From: Candidatus Omnitrophota bacterium
GTDB taxonomy: Bacteria > Omnitrophota > Gorgyraeia > Velamenicoccales > JABMQK01
Direction: 5' to 3'
NCBI GenBank assembly: GCA_028712915.1
Contig: JAQTPJ010000001.1
Location: 1-20,393 of the forward strand
Length of the DNA: 20,393 bases
Shown here in pieces: positions 1-6,664 of this stretch (its first letter is position 1; each line of letters opens with the position of its first letter). Below the pieces are notes generated by a model. That model ran no database searches, was not told the origin of the DNA, and was given only the letters and a program-made list of their open reading frames with translations. Both the position numbers and the translations under genes were made by a program.

Positions 1-180
1 ATAAAATAAGTTATATCTTTGCCCATCAAAAACATTCTGCCCATATTTTTCCATCTTCATCGCTAAAGACAGATGGATCAGTTCATCATTGTTAAAATGA
101 GGTAAGAAGAATATGGGTAGCCTAAGAAGAATTATTAGAATAATAAAAATTAAGAAGATAATTAGTTTTTTATCAAACAT
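1..180 (-). CDS. N-terminus of a membrane protein, probably a GT-C family glycosyltransferase (partial)
   Basis: This is an open frame of 60 codons that begins with ATG at 180 and runs off the low-coordinate end of the window. Residues 5-19 form one strongly hydrophobic membrane segment. It is followed by RLP, a short hydrophobic stretch, and HFNNDELIHLSLA at about residues 28-40. An early membrane helix followed by an acidic pair (here DE at 32-33) in the first outside loop is the usual start of ArnT/PMT-like (GT39/GT83) transferases, which take sugars from polyprenyl-phosphate donors. The start lies 20 nt after the stop of the GT2 gene upstream; I see no good ribosome site. The neighbour is a likely donor synthase, which supports the call. 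Only the first part of the protein is visible, so the family is inferred from this short pattern and the context. Confidence 0.6.
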   Translation of the reverse strand, partial: MFDKKLIIFLIFIILIILLRLPIFFLPHFNNDELIHLSLAMKMEKYGQNVFDGQRYNLFY

Positions 181-200
181 TTGCTGGTGGCGTATAAGGA

Positions 201-1349
201 TTACTTTGTTTTAATCCCTAACATATGCAAGAAAAAAGACGAGAAAATAGCCTGAATGCCTATAATTATAAAAGTCGCGGCGAACACTGCCTCTCTGACT
301 CTTTCGAGCGGCCCGAATTGTTTTATGGTCCATTCGCTTAGAATTATAAAATTAAATATAAGTCCGAATAAAAACAAAACAATGCCGATGAAGATGCCCT
401 TCTCCAACTTAAAATATTTCCATATGAAATTAAGAACCTTATCTTCCTTTAATAATCCACTTATTACTCCGAAAGTTCTGGCGAATAAACCCAGCATTAT
501 AATCTGTACTCCCAAAATCGATACAAGGCTGGCCAATACTATAATATGTATATCCCATTTATGGCCGAAGAGAGAAACTGGCCCATATAAAAGGGAAAAA
601 AGTAAAAACATCCCTATAACAAACAATACAAAGCCAGGAATAAGATAAAGCCACGTCGGACTATAAATAAGCATAAAACTAAAATGACGCCAAGCATCCC
701 TGACGGGCGCCAACTTGGATTTACCTTTACGCTGAGAATAATCAACTGGTATCTCTTTTATCTTCAAATTTTCCCTTACTGCAGCGATAACCATCTCAGA
801 CGCAAACTCCATTCCCAATGAATGCAGTTCCATATTTTCGTATGCTTTTTTTGTAAATGCCCTTATGCCGCAATGCACATCAGAAATATCCGTTCTAAAG
901 AAAATTCGCAATATCGCAGAAAGAATTGGATTGCCGATATACCTGTTTGCCCAAGGCATTGCGCCTTTCTTAATATTGCCTTTGAATCGGGAACCAATCA
1001 CAAAATCATACCCCTCTTTCTTCAAGGGCATGACAAACTCTCCTATTTGAGAAAAATCATAGGAATTATCAGCATCGCCCATAATAATCATCCGGCCTTT
1101 AGCCTCAGAGAAACCTTTTAAATAAGCGCTGCCATAGCCTCTATCCGGCTCAAAAACAACTCTGGCGCCTTCCTTTTGGGCTACTGCCGCGGAATTATCA
1201 GCCGAATTATTGTCTACAACTATAATTTCTCCGGCAATGCCCATCTTTTCCAGCGCTTCCTTGGCCTGTCTTACACAAATACCTACAGACTTTTCTTCGT
1301 CCAGGCAAGGCATTACCACAGAAACTTCAATATTGTCTTTTTCTTCCAT
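201..1349 (-). CDS. GT2 family glycosyltransferase, polyprenyl-phosphate sugar (DPM1-like) synthase with C-terminal membrane domain
   Basis: The 382-residue protein has an N-terminal GT-A catalytic domain: VVMPCLDEE (11-19) as nucleotide-binding start, VVDNNSAD (44-51), and GDADNSYD (91-98) with the metal-binding DxD-type motif. VHCGIRAF (158-165) and the basic QRKGKSKL (206-213) are typical of the dolichol-phosphate mannose synthase branch. About four hydrophobic segments follow (roughly 232-258, 266-292, 317-338, 353-375). Family knowledge suggests it moves a sugar from a nucleotide donor to undecaprenyl phosphate at the inner face of the membrane. The sugar cannot be read from sequence. 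The next gene looks like a transferase that would use such a lipid-linked sugar. The ribosome site is weak (AAAGAG close to ATG), and a long hairpin lies just upstream at 1364-1406. Confidence 0.85.
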   Translation of the reverse strand: MEEKDNIEVSVVMPCLDEEKSVGICVRQAKEALEKMGIAGEIIVVDNNSADNSAAVAQKEGARVVFEPDRGYGSAYLKGFSEAKGRMIIMGDADNSYDFSQIGEFVMPLKKEGYDFVIGSRFKGNIKKGAMPWANRYIGNPILSAILRIFFRTDISDVHCGIRAFTKKAYENMELHSLGMEFASEMVIAAVRENLKIKEIPVDYSQRKGKSKLAPVRDAWRHFSFMLIYSPTWLYLIPGFVLFVIGMFLLFSLLYGPVSLFGHKWDIHIIVLASLVSILGVQIIMLGLFARTFGVISGLLKEDKVLNFIWKYFKLEKGIFIGIVLFLFGLIFNFIILSEWTIKQFGPLERVREAVFAATFIIIGIQAIFSSFFLHMLGIKTK

Positions 1350-1363
1350 ATCTCTTTGTATCC

Positions 1364-1406
1364 ATATATAGAGCCCTGCCTGATAAAAAGACAGAGCTCT
1401 ATATAT
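1364..1406 (-). repeat. 15-bp inverted repeat (hairpin) upstream of the GT2 gene
   Basis: The arms at 1364-1378 and 1392-1406 pair over 15 positions: ATATATAGAGC with GCTCTATATAT is perfect, then three more Watson-Crick pairs and one G-U pair, enclosing a 13-nt loop. In the minus-strand RNA the hairpin starts 10 nt after the stop of the small basic protein and ends 14 nt before the GT2 start codon. No T-run follows on either strand, so it is not a standard factor-independent terminator. It may limit read-through, protect the upstream mRNA end or influence translation of the GT2 gene; the role is inferred. Confidence 0.6.
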
Positions 1407-1416
1407 ATGAAACCTC

Positions 1417-1659
1417 TTATCTTTTCTTTTTCTTCTTCCCGCCTCTTACCATTTTTGCGCAAGAGACATTACCTTTCTTGTCGACAAAATAGAGATAACC
1501 TTTTTTCTTGCTTACCCCTACCTTTGCCACTTTCTGCGGCTTGCCGCCTTTCTTTTTGCCGCGAGCCATCTTAGCACAAGAGATATCGCCCTTCTTATCG
1601 ATGAAGTATAAAAAACCATCTTTTCTCTTAATGCCGACCTTCGCAACTAGCTGTGCCAT
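1417..1659 (-). CDS. small, very basic two-repeat protein of unknown function
   Basis: The protein has 80 residues, with 23 Lys, 4 Arg, 4 Asp and no Glu. It consists of two copies of a 30-residue unit (5-34 and 44-73) with 21 identical positions. Each unit has the pattern VAKVG, then GxLYFxDKKG, then SCAKMxRG. A Lys/Gly linker separates them and the C-terminus is five Lys and an Arg. The ATG at 1659 is chosen because GGGAGGTGA lies 7 nt upstream; a start seven codons earlier would put that site inside the gene. No signal peptide, membrane segment or catalytic motif is visible. The alternating hydrophobic pattern suggests small beta-strand units, and the charge suggests contact with nucleic acid, ribosome or another polyanion. 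Both are inference. One Cys per unit (C29, C68) does not form a zinc knuckle. I do not recognise a named family. Confidence 0.8.
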   Translation of the reverse strand: MAQLVAKVGIKRKDGFLYFIDKKGDISCAKMARGKKKGGKPQKVAKVGVSKKKGYLYFVDKKGNVSCAKMVRGGKKKKKR

Positions 1660-1666
1660 GTTTTGT

Positions 1667-1675
1667 TCACCTCCC
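1667..1675 (-). promoter_or_regulatory. strong Shine-Dalgarno site of the small basic protein
   Basis: GGGAGGTGA reads on the minus strand 7 nt before the ATG at 1659. It is among the best matches to the anti-Shine-Dalgarno sequence in the window. It decides the start codon and suggests efficient translation. Confidence 0.8.
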
Positions 1676-1677
1676 TT

Positions 1678-1703
1678 CAATTAGATTTTAAAAGACCTAA
1701 TTG
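1678..1703 (-). repeat. short AT-rich inverted repeat across the aspartate dehydrogenase stop codon
   Basis: CAATTAG and CTAATTG are perfect 7-nt arms (1697-1703 and 1678-1684 on the minus strand) around a 12-nt AT-rich spacer. The repeat covers the stop codon of the upstream gene and ends two bases before the ribosome site of the small basic protein. It is weak (two G-C pairs), so it may be chance; a regulatory role is only a possibility. Confidence 0.3.
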
Positions 1704-2515
1704 CCTATTTTCGCCGAATCAAAAATACTTCTCAAAACAGCCATCGCCGATAAAGCAGCCAAATAACTTGTCTTGGGATTTTCTTCAAAAGGAACATTCC
1801 TGGATACCGTTTTAATAGTGCCGGCCTTGGATATAATCTCTATTTCATGCGAATTGTCTTTATATTCAGGAGAAGTAACTATTTTAACTTTGGTGCTTTT
1901 TGCCCCAATCCCGGCTATGCTCAATAAAGCCGCCACATTTATATTCTGAGGAAAATCCCGCACCGCGTCCAATGCGTTCCCTTCAAAAATAACTGTTTCT
2001 TTATTTATCCTATCCAAATCTATCTTATTTTTTACAATATATCCTGCGCCTTTTAAGGCCTTTGGGGGTTTACGTGTAGTAAGCGTGACCTTTTCTATGC
2101 CTGCTAAAGACAAAGCCTTTAACCCGTCGATACCGCAAATCGCCCCTGACGGCAGATAAACAAAACAATTATTTTTCCTGGCCAAGGCAAACAATTCTTT
2201 AGCTTTGGATATAATCCCGCCTATACTCATAATCAAAATACTTTTTCTGCGGGAAAGTGTTTTCTTCGCAACCTGATATGAAATCTTTCCGCTGGCGCTT
2301 TCAATGACTAAATCGCTGTGTTTTATCAATTCGTCCAAATCTGCGGCCATCGGTTTCGACTTCTTTAAAAGACTTTTCAATAAAACAGCCTTTGAATAAT
2401 CCAAATCGCATAAGGCGCTAATTTTTGCTTTTGAACTTAATTGCCCTTCGATAAACTTAGCCAGGCTTTTACCAATCGCCCCGCAACCAACTATACCAAT
2501 CCTGGATTTGCTCAT
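1697..2515 (-). CDS. nadX: L-aspartate dehydrogenase (NadX/DUF108 type)
   Basis: The 272-residue protein begins with a Rossmann fold, IGIVGCGAIGK (6-16), for NAD(P). Further family marks are FPQNINVAALLSIAGIG (188-204), HEIEI with the likely catalytic His223, and NPKTSYLAALSA (246-257) near the C-terminus. The length is normal. The enzyme oxidises L-aspartate to iminoaspartate, which with quinolinate synthase starts NAD synthesis; some members may work toward aspartate by reductive amination. No nadA or nadC is in the window. The start codon overlaps the stop of panC as ATGA, so the two are probably translated together. This suggests a link to cofactor synthesis, but which product is served is open. 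The general enzyme class is secure, the precise physiological role less so. Confidence 0.85.
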   Translation of the reverse strand: MSKSRIGIVGCGAIGKSLAKFIEGQLSSKAKISALCDLDYSKAVLLKSLLKKSKPMAADLDELIKHSDLVIESASGKISYQVAKKTLSRRKSILIMSIGGIISKAKELFALARKNNCFVYLPSGAICGIDGLKALSLAGIEKVTLTTRKPPKALKGAGYIVKNKIDLDRINKETVIFEGNALDAVRDFPQNINVAALLSIAGIGAKSTKVKIVTSPEYKDNSHEIEIISKAGTIKTVSRNVPFEENPKTSYLAALSAMAVLRSIFDSAKIGN

Positions 2516-3354
2516 CTTTTTATCAATATGTTATCTATCAAGCGCGTCTTTCCAATAAAAACAGCCAGCAAAACCAGCGCTTCCCGCTTTATCTTCTTAA
2601 TAGCAACTAGAGTCTTTGGCTCAATAATACGAATATAATCAATCTTAGCGCTTTTTGTTTTTAAAATATAACTGCGCATCCTAGCAATAACCTTAGCGCA
2701 ATCAACAACGCCATCTTTTATCAAATCTTTTGCCAAAATTAAAGACTTGTATAGAACAACTGCCTCTTTTCTCTCAGTATAAGATAGATAAACATTCCTT
2801 GAGCTCATTGCCAAGCCATCATACTCCCTGACTATAGGCAAAACTTGAATCTCTACAGGCATATTTAAATCGCAGGCCATCTTTTTTATTATTGCCGCCT
2901 GTTGGGCATCCTTCTGGCCAAAATAAGCCTTATCCGGCAAAACAATGTTAAAAAGTTTATTCACGACGGTGCTAACACCCTTAAAATGCCCCGGCCGGGA
3001 AACGCCGCATAAAATATCGCCCAATCTGCCTACTTTTACCTCAGTTAAAAAATCATCCGGATACATTGCTTTTACGTTTGGGCAGAATAAAATATCGGCA
3101 TAATTCCTGCATAAAGATATATCCTTTTTTATATTCCTGGGATATCCCTTAAGGTCTTCTTTGGGGCCAAACTGAAGCGGATTTACAAATATACTCACCA
3201 CAACAATATCGCAGTCCTCTCTTGCCCTACGAATCAAAGATAAATGCCCTTCATGGAAATAACCCATAGTAGGGACAAAACCGATAACCTTGCCTTTTTT
3301 CTTTAACCTGATAATCTCTTTCTGCAACAGTCGCGGACTGGATATTATTTTCAT
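2512..3354 (-). CDS. panC: pantothenate synthetase (pantoate--beta-alanine ligase)
   Basis: PanC joins pantoate and beta-alanine with ATP to give pantothenate, the precursor of coenzyme A, in the cytoplasm. At 280 residues the length is normal. Visible marks are GFVPTMGYFHEGH (25-37) with the HxGH nucleotide motif at 34-37, FVNPLQFGPKED (56-67), RPGHFKGVSTVVNKLFN (120-136), FGQKDAQQ (145-152) and the KMSKS-like GLAMSSRN (180-187). The start at 3354 fits the family N-terminus. The nearest good ribosome site, GGAGG inside the end of folK, is about 17 nt away, which is long, so coupling with folK is possible. No panB or panD is in the window. It overlaps the aspartate dehydrogenase start by 4 nt. 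Confidence 0.96.
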   Translation of the reverse strand: MKIISSPRLLQKEIIRLKKKGKVIGFVPTMGYFHEGHLSLIRRAREDCDIVVVSIFVNPLQFGPKEDLKGYPRNIKKDISLCRNYADILFCPNVKAMYPDDFLTEVKVGRLGDILCGVSRPGHFKGVSTVVNKLFNIVLPDKAYFGQKDAQQAAIIKKMACDLNMPVEIQVLPIVREYDGLAMSSRNVYLSYTERKEAVVLYKSLILAKDLIKDGVVDCAKVIARMRSYILKTKSAKIDYIRIIEPKTLVAIKKIKREALVLLAVFIGKTRLIDNILIKR

Positions 3355-3365
3355 TATTATTTAAG

Positions 3366-3881
3366 CTAATTCCTCCAGGAAAAATAATCCAACGGCATAA
3401 TTATTTTATCTTTGCCTTTTAGATTCTCGAGCAATTCGTTAATACTTTTTTTATAAAGAGGATGTTCAAACTTTGGGGCTATATCGGATAAAGGTTTCAA
3501 GACAAAAACTCTTTTATGCAGCAGGAGATGCGGTATGGCAAGTTTTTCATTTATAAAGACTAGGTCTCCATAAAATAAAATATCCAAATCAATAGTGCGC
3601 GAACCCCACCTTACAGTATTACGCCTTTTTAATTTTGACTCAATAGCTTTAAGCTCACCCAATAAATCCAATGGAGCCAATGTAGTCTTAATTGCTACTG
3701 CCAGATTGAAATAGTTAAGTTGATTTTTGGGTCCGCCCTGCGGGAAAGATTCGTATAGAGGAGAAATTTCTTCGACTTGAATTCTGTTAATACCTCTAAG
3801 GAGCCTGAGCGACTCTTTGATATTAACTATTCTGTTACCCAGATTACTGCCTATTGCCAAATAAGAGGTAACCAGCGCCAT
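3366..3881 (-). CDS. folK: 2-amino-4-hydroxy-6-hydroxymethyldihydropteridine pyrophosphokinase
   Basis: FolK transfers pyrophosphate from ATP to hydroxymethyl-dihydropterin, the step before dihydropteroate synthase in folate synthesis. The 171-residue protein is a single HPPK domain: YLAIGSNLGNR (7-17) at the N-terminus, NYFNLAVAI (56-64), and RWGSRTIDLDILFY (91-104), in which Asp98 and Asp100 bind magnesium. PHLLLHKRVFVLKPL (117-131) matches the conserved PH...RxFVLxPL region. Its ATG shares one base with the stop of the aminotransferase gene upstream (TAATG), which implies translational coupling. No other folate gene is visible, so it looks like a lone passenger among amino-acid genes. Confidence 0.96.
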   Translation of the reverse strand: MALVTSYLAIGSNLGNRIVNIKESLRLLRGINRIQVEEISPLYESFPQGGPKNQLNYFNLAVAIKTTLAPLDLLGELKAIESKLKRRNTVRWGSRTIDLDILFYGDLVFINEKLAIPHLLLHKRVFVLKPLSDIAPKFEHPLYKKSINELLENLKGKDKIIMPLDYFSWRN

Positions 3882-5056
3882 TATTTTTCCAGATTTTTTA
3901 ACCTTTCTACGGCTTCTTTAATCCTATCTACGGAAACTGTTAAGGCAAAACGCACATACCCTTCGCCATTTTCTCCGAAACCTATTCCTGGAGTAGCGAC
4001 GATATTTGCTTTATCCAATAACATCTTTGCAAAATCAATGGAACTACCGAATCTTCTGGGTATTTTCGACCACATATAAAAAGTAGCCCTGGGCAAATTA
4101 ATATTGAAGCCTAATGATTTTAAACCTTCGGCTAAAACATCACGTCTTTGCTGATACATGACGCGCATGGATTCAACAAAAGACTCATCTGAATCCAAGG
4201 CAGTTGCCGCAGCTATCTGAATTGCCTGAAAAATACCAGAATCGATATTCGATTTGACTTTACCTAAAAGCCCGACCAGCTGTGAATTACCGCAAGCCCA
4301 TCCTAGCCTCCAACCAGTCATATTGTAGGTTTTGGAAAGCGAATGAAATTCTACCACACAATCCCTCGCACCTTCAAACTCAAGAAGGCTCCTGGGCCTA
4401 TATCCGTCGAAATAAATCTCAGAATATGCCAAATCGGAAATAACAATAATATTATTTTCAAGGGCAAATCGAATCAAGCCCTCGTAAAATTCGTCTGTGG
4501 CTACAGATGCCGTAGGATTATTGGGATAGTTTACAAAAATCAATCTTGTTTTTCTTAAAACTGTTGCCCTTATTTTGCTCAAATCAGGCATAAAATTATT
4601 CTTGGAAAGTAACGGCATTAGATAAATTTTCCCGCCGGCAAAAATAGTCCCGCCTTTATAAGGAGGATAACACGGATCCGGGACCAAAGCGTAATCGCCT
4701 CTATTCAATACCGCCAAAGGAAAATGAGCAATGCCTTCTTTTGAACCAATCAAAGGAAGCACCTCGTTATCCGGACTTAATTCAACGGCAAACCTTTTTT
4801 TATACCATCTGGCTATGGATTCTCTTAAAACAGGCATCCCGGAATCCAACGCATAACGATGGTTATCTTTATCTTTTGCTGCCTCATATAGTTTATCGAT
4901 TATAAACTGCGGCGTTGCCTGGTCCGGATCGCCTAAGCCTAAATCGCTAATATCGCGGCCTTCCTGCCTGGCCTGCCTTTTTGCCCTGTCTATCTCCACA
5001 AAAAGATAAGGCGGTAACTTATTTAATTTATCCGATTGTCCTATTTTTATAGACAT
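3881..5056 (-). CDS. dapL: LL-diaminopimelate aminotransferase (DapL, DapL2-like)
   Basis: A fold-type I PLP aminotransferase of 391 residues. It shows LGLGDPDQATP (39-49), LIGSKEGIAHFPLA (102-115), NYPNNPT (176-182), SDLAYSEIYFDGY (207-219) and HSLSKTYNMTGWRLGW (238-253), with PLP-binding Lys242 and carboxylate-binding Arg250. The GSKEGIAH and SKTYNMTGWR blocks are those I associate with the DapL2 branch (MJ1391-like) rather than with generic AspC. It would turn tetrahydrodipicolinate and glutamate into LL-diaminopimelate in one step. The context is decisive: dapA and dapB lie directly upstream, dapF and lysA before them, and no dapD, dapC or dapE is present. The ATG at 5056 is preferred over a TTG six codons earlier because GAGGAAGG precedes it. 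The gap to dapB is 10 nt. Confidence 0.9.
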   Translation of the reverse strand: MSIKIGQSDKLNKLPPYLFVEIDRAKRQARQEGRDISDLGLGDPDQATPQFIIDKLYEAAKDKDNHRYALDSGMPVLRESIARWYKKRFAVELSPDNEVLPLIGSKEGIAHFPLAVLNRGDYALVPDPCYPPYKGGTIFAGGKIYLMPLLSKNNFMPDLSKIRATVLRKTRLIFVNYPNNPTASVATDEFYEGLIRFALENNIIVISDLAYSEIYFDGYRPRSLLEFEGARDCVVEFHSLSKTYNMTGWRLGWACGNSQLVGLLGKVKSNIDSGIFQAIQIAAATALDSDESFVESMRVMYQQRRDVLAEGLKSLGFNINLPRATFYMWSKIPRRFGSSIDFAKMLLDKANIVATPGIGFGENGEGYVRFALTVSVDRIKEAVERLKNLEK

Positions 5057-5060
5057 ATAT

Positions 5061-5068
5061 CCTTCCTC
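5061..5068 (-). promoter_or_regulatory. Shine-Dalgarno site that fixes the dapL start
   Basis: GAGGAAGG on the minus strand overlaps the dapB stop codon (5067-5069), with its GAGG core 8 nt from the ATG at 5056. It would lie inside the coding region if the upstream TTG (5074) were used, so the ATG is the better start. Confidence 0.75.
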
Positions 5069-5777
5069 ACACAATATCCTGTGTAGAAAACAACCCTCTC
5101 TTTTTACCGATTACCCACTTGGCCGCATTCAATGCCCCTTTTGCGAATATATCTCGCGTCTTAGCAAAATGCCCCAGCCTGATTGTATCGAACTGGCTCT
5201 CAAATACAACCTCATGATCGCCTACTATCTCTCCCTTGCGGATAGATTTTATATTCTTAACCTGTTCTTTTCTCGCCTTTTCTATTATTTCTGCAATTTT
5301 CCTGGCAGTCCCCGACGGAGAATCCTTCTTATGGACATGGTGCGCTTCCCTGATGCCCACCTTATAATCTCTGGATAATTTATCCGCGGCTTCTTTAATT
5401 AATTTAAACAATAAGTTTACGCCCAGAGACATATTAGGAGACAACACAACGGCTATCTTTTTAGAAACCGCCTCTATATCCTTCTTCTGTGCTGCAGTCA
5501 ACCCTGTAGTACCTATGACCACAGGTTTTTTATATTTCAGGCAGGCAGCTAAATGCTCCATTGTCGCCTCAGGAGTCGTAAATTCGATTAAAACATCGGC
5601 ATTCTTAATCTCCTGCGTATCATTAGTAACCTGGCAGCCTCTTATTCTTGTGCCGATATCAGGATGCCCTTTCCCCTCAAGCAAAACAGCAATCTTAAAA
5701 TCTTTATCTAGCCGGGCAAGATTAATAATACGCTGGCCCATTTTGCCGCAAGAACCGCTAATTGCTAACTTAATCAT
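5067..5777 (-). CDS. dapB: 4-hydroxy-tetrahydrodipicolinate reductase
   Basis: DapB reduces the DapA product to tetrahydrodipicolinate with NAD(P)H. The 236-residue protein is slightly shorter than many family members (about 245-270). It starts with the Rossmann motif ISGSCGKMGQR (6-16). FTTPEATMEHL (66-76) and GTTGLT (89-94) follow, then SPNMSLGVNLLFKL (113-126). The signature EAHHVHKKDSPSGTA (144-158) holds the catalytic His146 and Lys150; Ser153 sits where Ala is usual. FAKTRDIFAKGALNAAKW near the C-terminus matches the family end. Its ATG overlaps the dapA stop (ATGA), so the two are likely coupled. Confidence 0.96.
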   Translation of the reverse strand: MIKLAISGSCGKMGQRIINLARLDKDFKIAVLLEGKGHPDIGTRIRGCQVTNDTQEIKNADVLIEFTTPEATMEHLAACLKYKKPVVIGTTGLTAAQKKDIEAVSKKIAVVLSPNMSLGVNLLFKLIKEAADKLSRDYKVGIREAHHVHKKDSPSGTARKIAEIIEKARKEQVKNIKSIRKGEIVGDHEVVFESQFDTIRLGHFAKTRDIFAKGALNAAKWVIGKKRGLFSTQDIV

Positions 5778-6664
5778 CTCATTAACCCGTAATCTTTAAG
5801 CGTTCTCTTAAGTTTTGCTAAATTCCCTTCGCTCATAGAGCATAAAGGAAGCCTCATTTCAGGACTACACATCCCCATCAAGCCCATTGCCGTCTTAACC
5901 GGTATTGGGTTTGTCTCAATGAAAACCGCCTCTATTAAAGGCAATAATTTATAGTGCAATTCCTGCGCTTCTTTGATATTCCCTTTCAGAAACTCATCTA
6001 CCATTGTAGCCACGTCTTTGGCTGCTATGTTGGCCACGACAGAAATGACGCCGATACCTCCAATAGCCATAAGCGGCAAAGTCAAGCTGTCATCGCCGGA
6101 AATAAGCTGAAAGTCCGACGGACACAAGGCCCTGATTTGAGCCATCTGATCCAAATCGCCGGATGCTTCTTTTACGCCAACTATATTTTTGCAATCCCTA
6201 GCCATTTTCGCCATTGTCTCAGGCAAAATATTCACGCCGGTACGTGAGGCAATATTATAAAGAATAATCGGGATATCCACTGATTCAGATATGGCCTTAA
6301 AATGTTCATACAGGCCTTTCTGTGTAGGCTTGTTATAATACGGCGAGACCTGTAACGACGCATCCGCTCCTGCTTTGGCGGCGTGCTTTGTCATTGTAAT
6401 CGCTTCAGCGGTAGAATTAGAACCCGTGCCGGCGATTACAGGAACTTTACCCTGGGCTGCTTCAATACAAACCTCAACCACCCTGTCGTGCTCTTCATAA
6501 TCCAACGTCGGAGATTCGCCGGTAGTGCCGCATGGCACTATCCCGCTCGTACCGTTATCAATATGAAACCTGACTAATTTGCGCAAAGTCGCTTCATCAA
6601 CCTTTCCATTTTTAAAAGGCGTAACTATCGCTACAATTGAACCTTTAAATATTTTCTTAGACAT
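5774..6664 (-). CDS. dapA: 4-hydroxy-tetrahydrodipicolinate synthase
   Basis: DapA condenses pyruvate with aspartate semialdehyde, the entry to the lysine branch. The 296-residue TIM-barrel protein has normal length. Motifs are CGTTGESPTLDYEEH (45-59), SPYYNKPTQKGLYEHF (107-122), LYNIASRTGVNI (135-146) with Tyr136 and Arg141, and GVKEASGD (163-170) with the Schiff-base Lys165. These distinguish it from N-acetylneuraminate lyase relatives only in part, but dapF directly upstream and dapB directly downstream settle the role. It overlaps the end of dapF by 8 nt; AGGGGG lies just before the ATG. The substrate would come from the asd product encoded at 18296-19336. Confidence 0.96.
   Translation of the reverse strand: MSKKIFKGSIVAIVTPFKNGKVDEATLRKLVRFHIDNGTSGIVPCGTTGESPTLDYEEHDRVVEVCIEAAQGKVPVIAGTGSNSTAEAITMTKHAAKAGADASLQVSPYYNKPTQKGLYEHFKAISESVDIPIILYNIASRTGVNILPETMAKMARDCKNIVGVKEASGDLDQMAQIRALCPSDFQLISGDDSLTLPLMAIGGIGVISVVANIAAKDVATMVDEFLKGNIKEAQELHYKLLPLIEAVFIETNPIPVKTAMGLMGMCSPEMRLPLCSMSEGNLAKLKRTLKDYGLMR

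Noticed and set aside
1364..1406. Factor-independent terminator after the small basic protein
   Set aside because: The hairpin is strong but no T-run follows on either strand.
5056..5074. TTG start for dapL, giving six extra residues
   Set aside because: GAGGAAGG lies between this TTG and the ATG at 5056, so the ATG is the better start.
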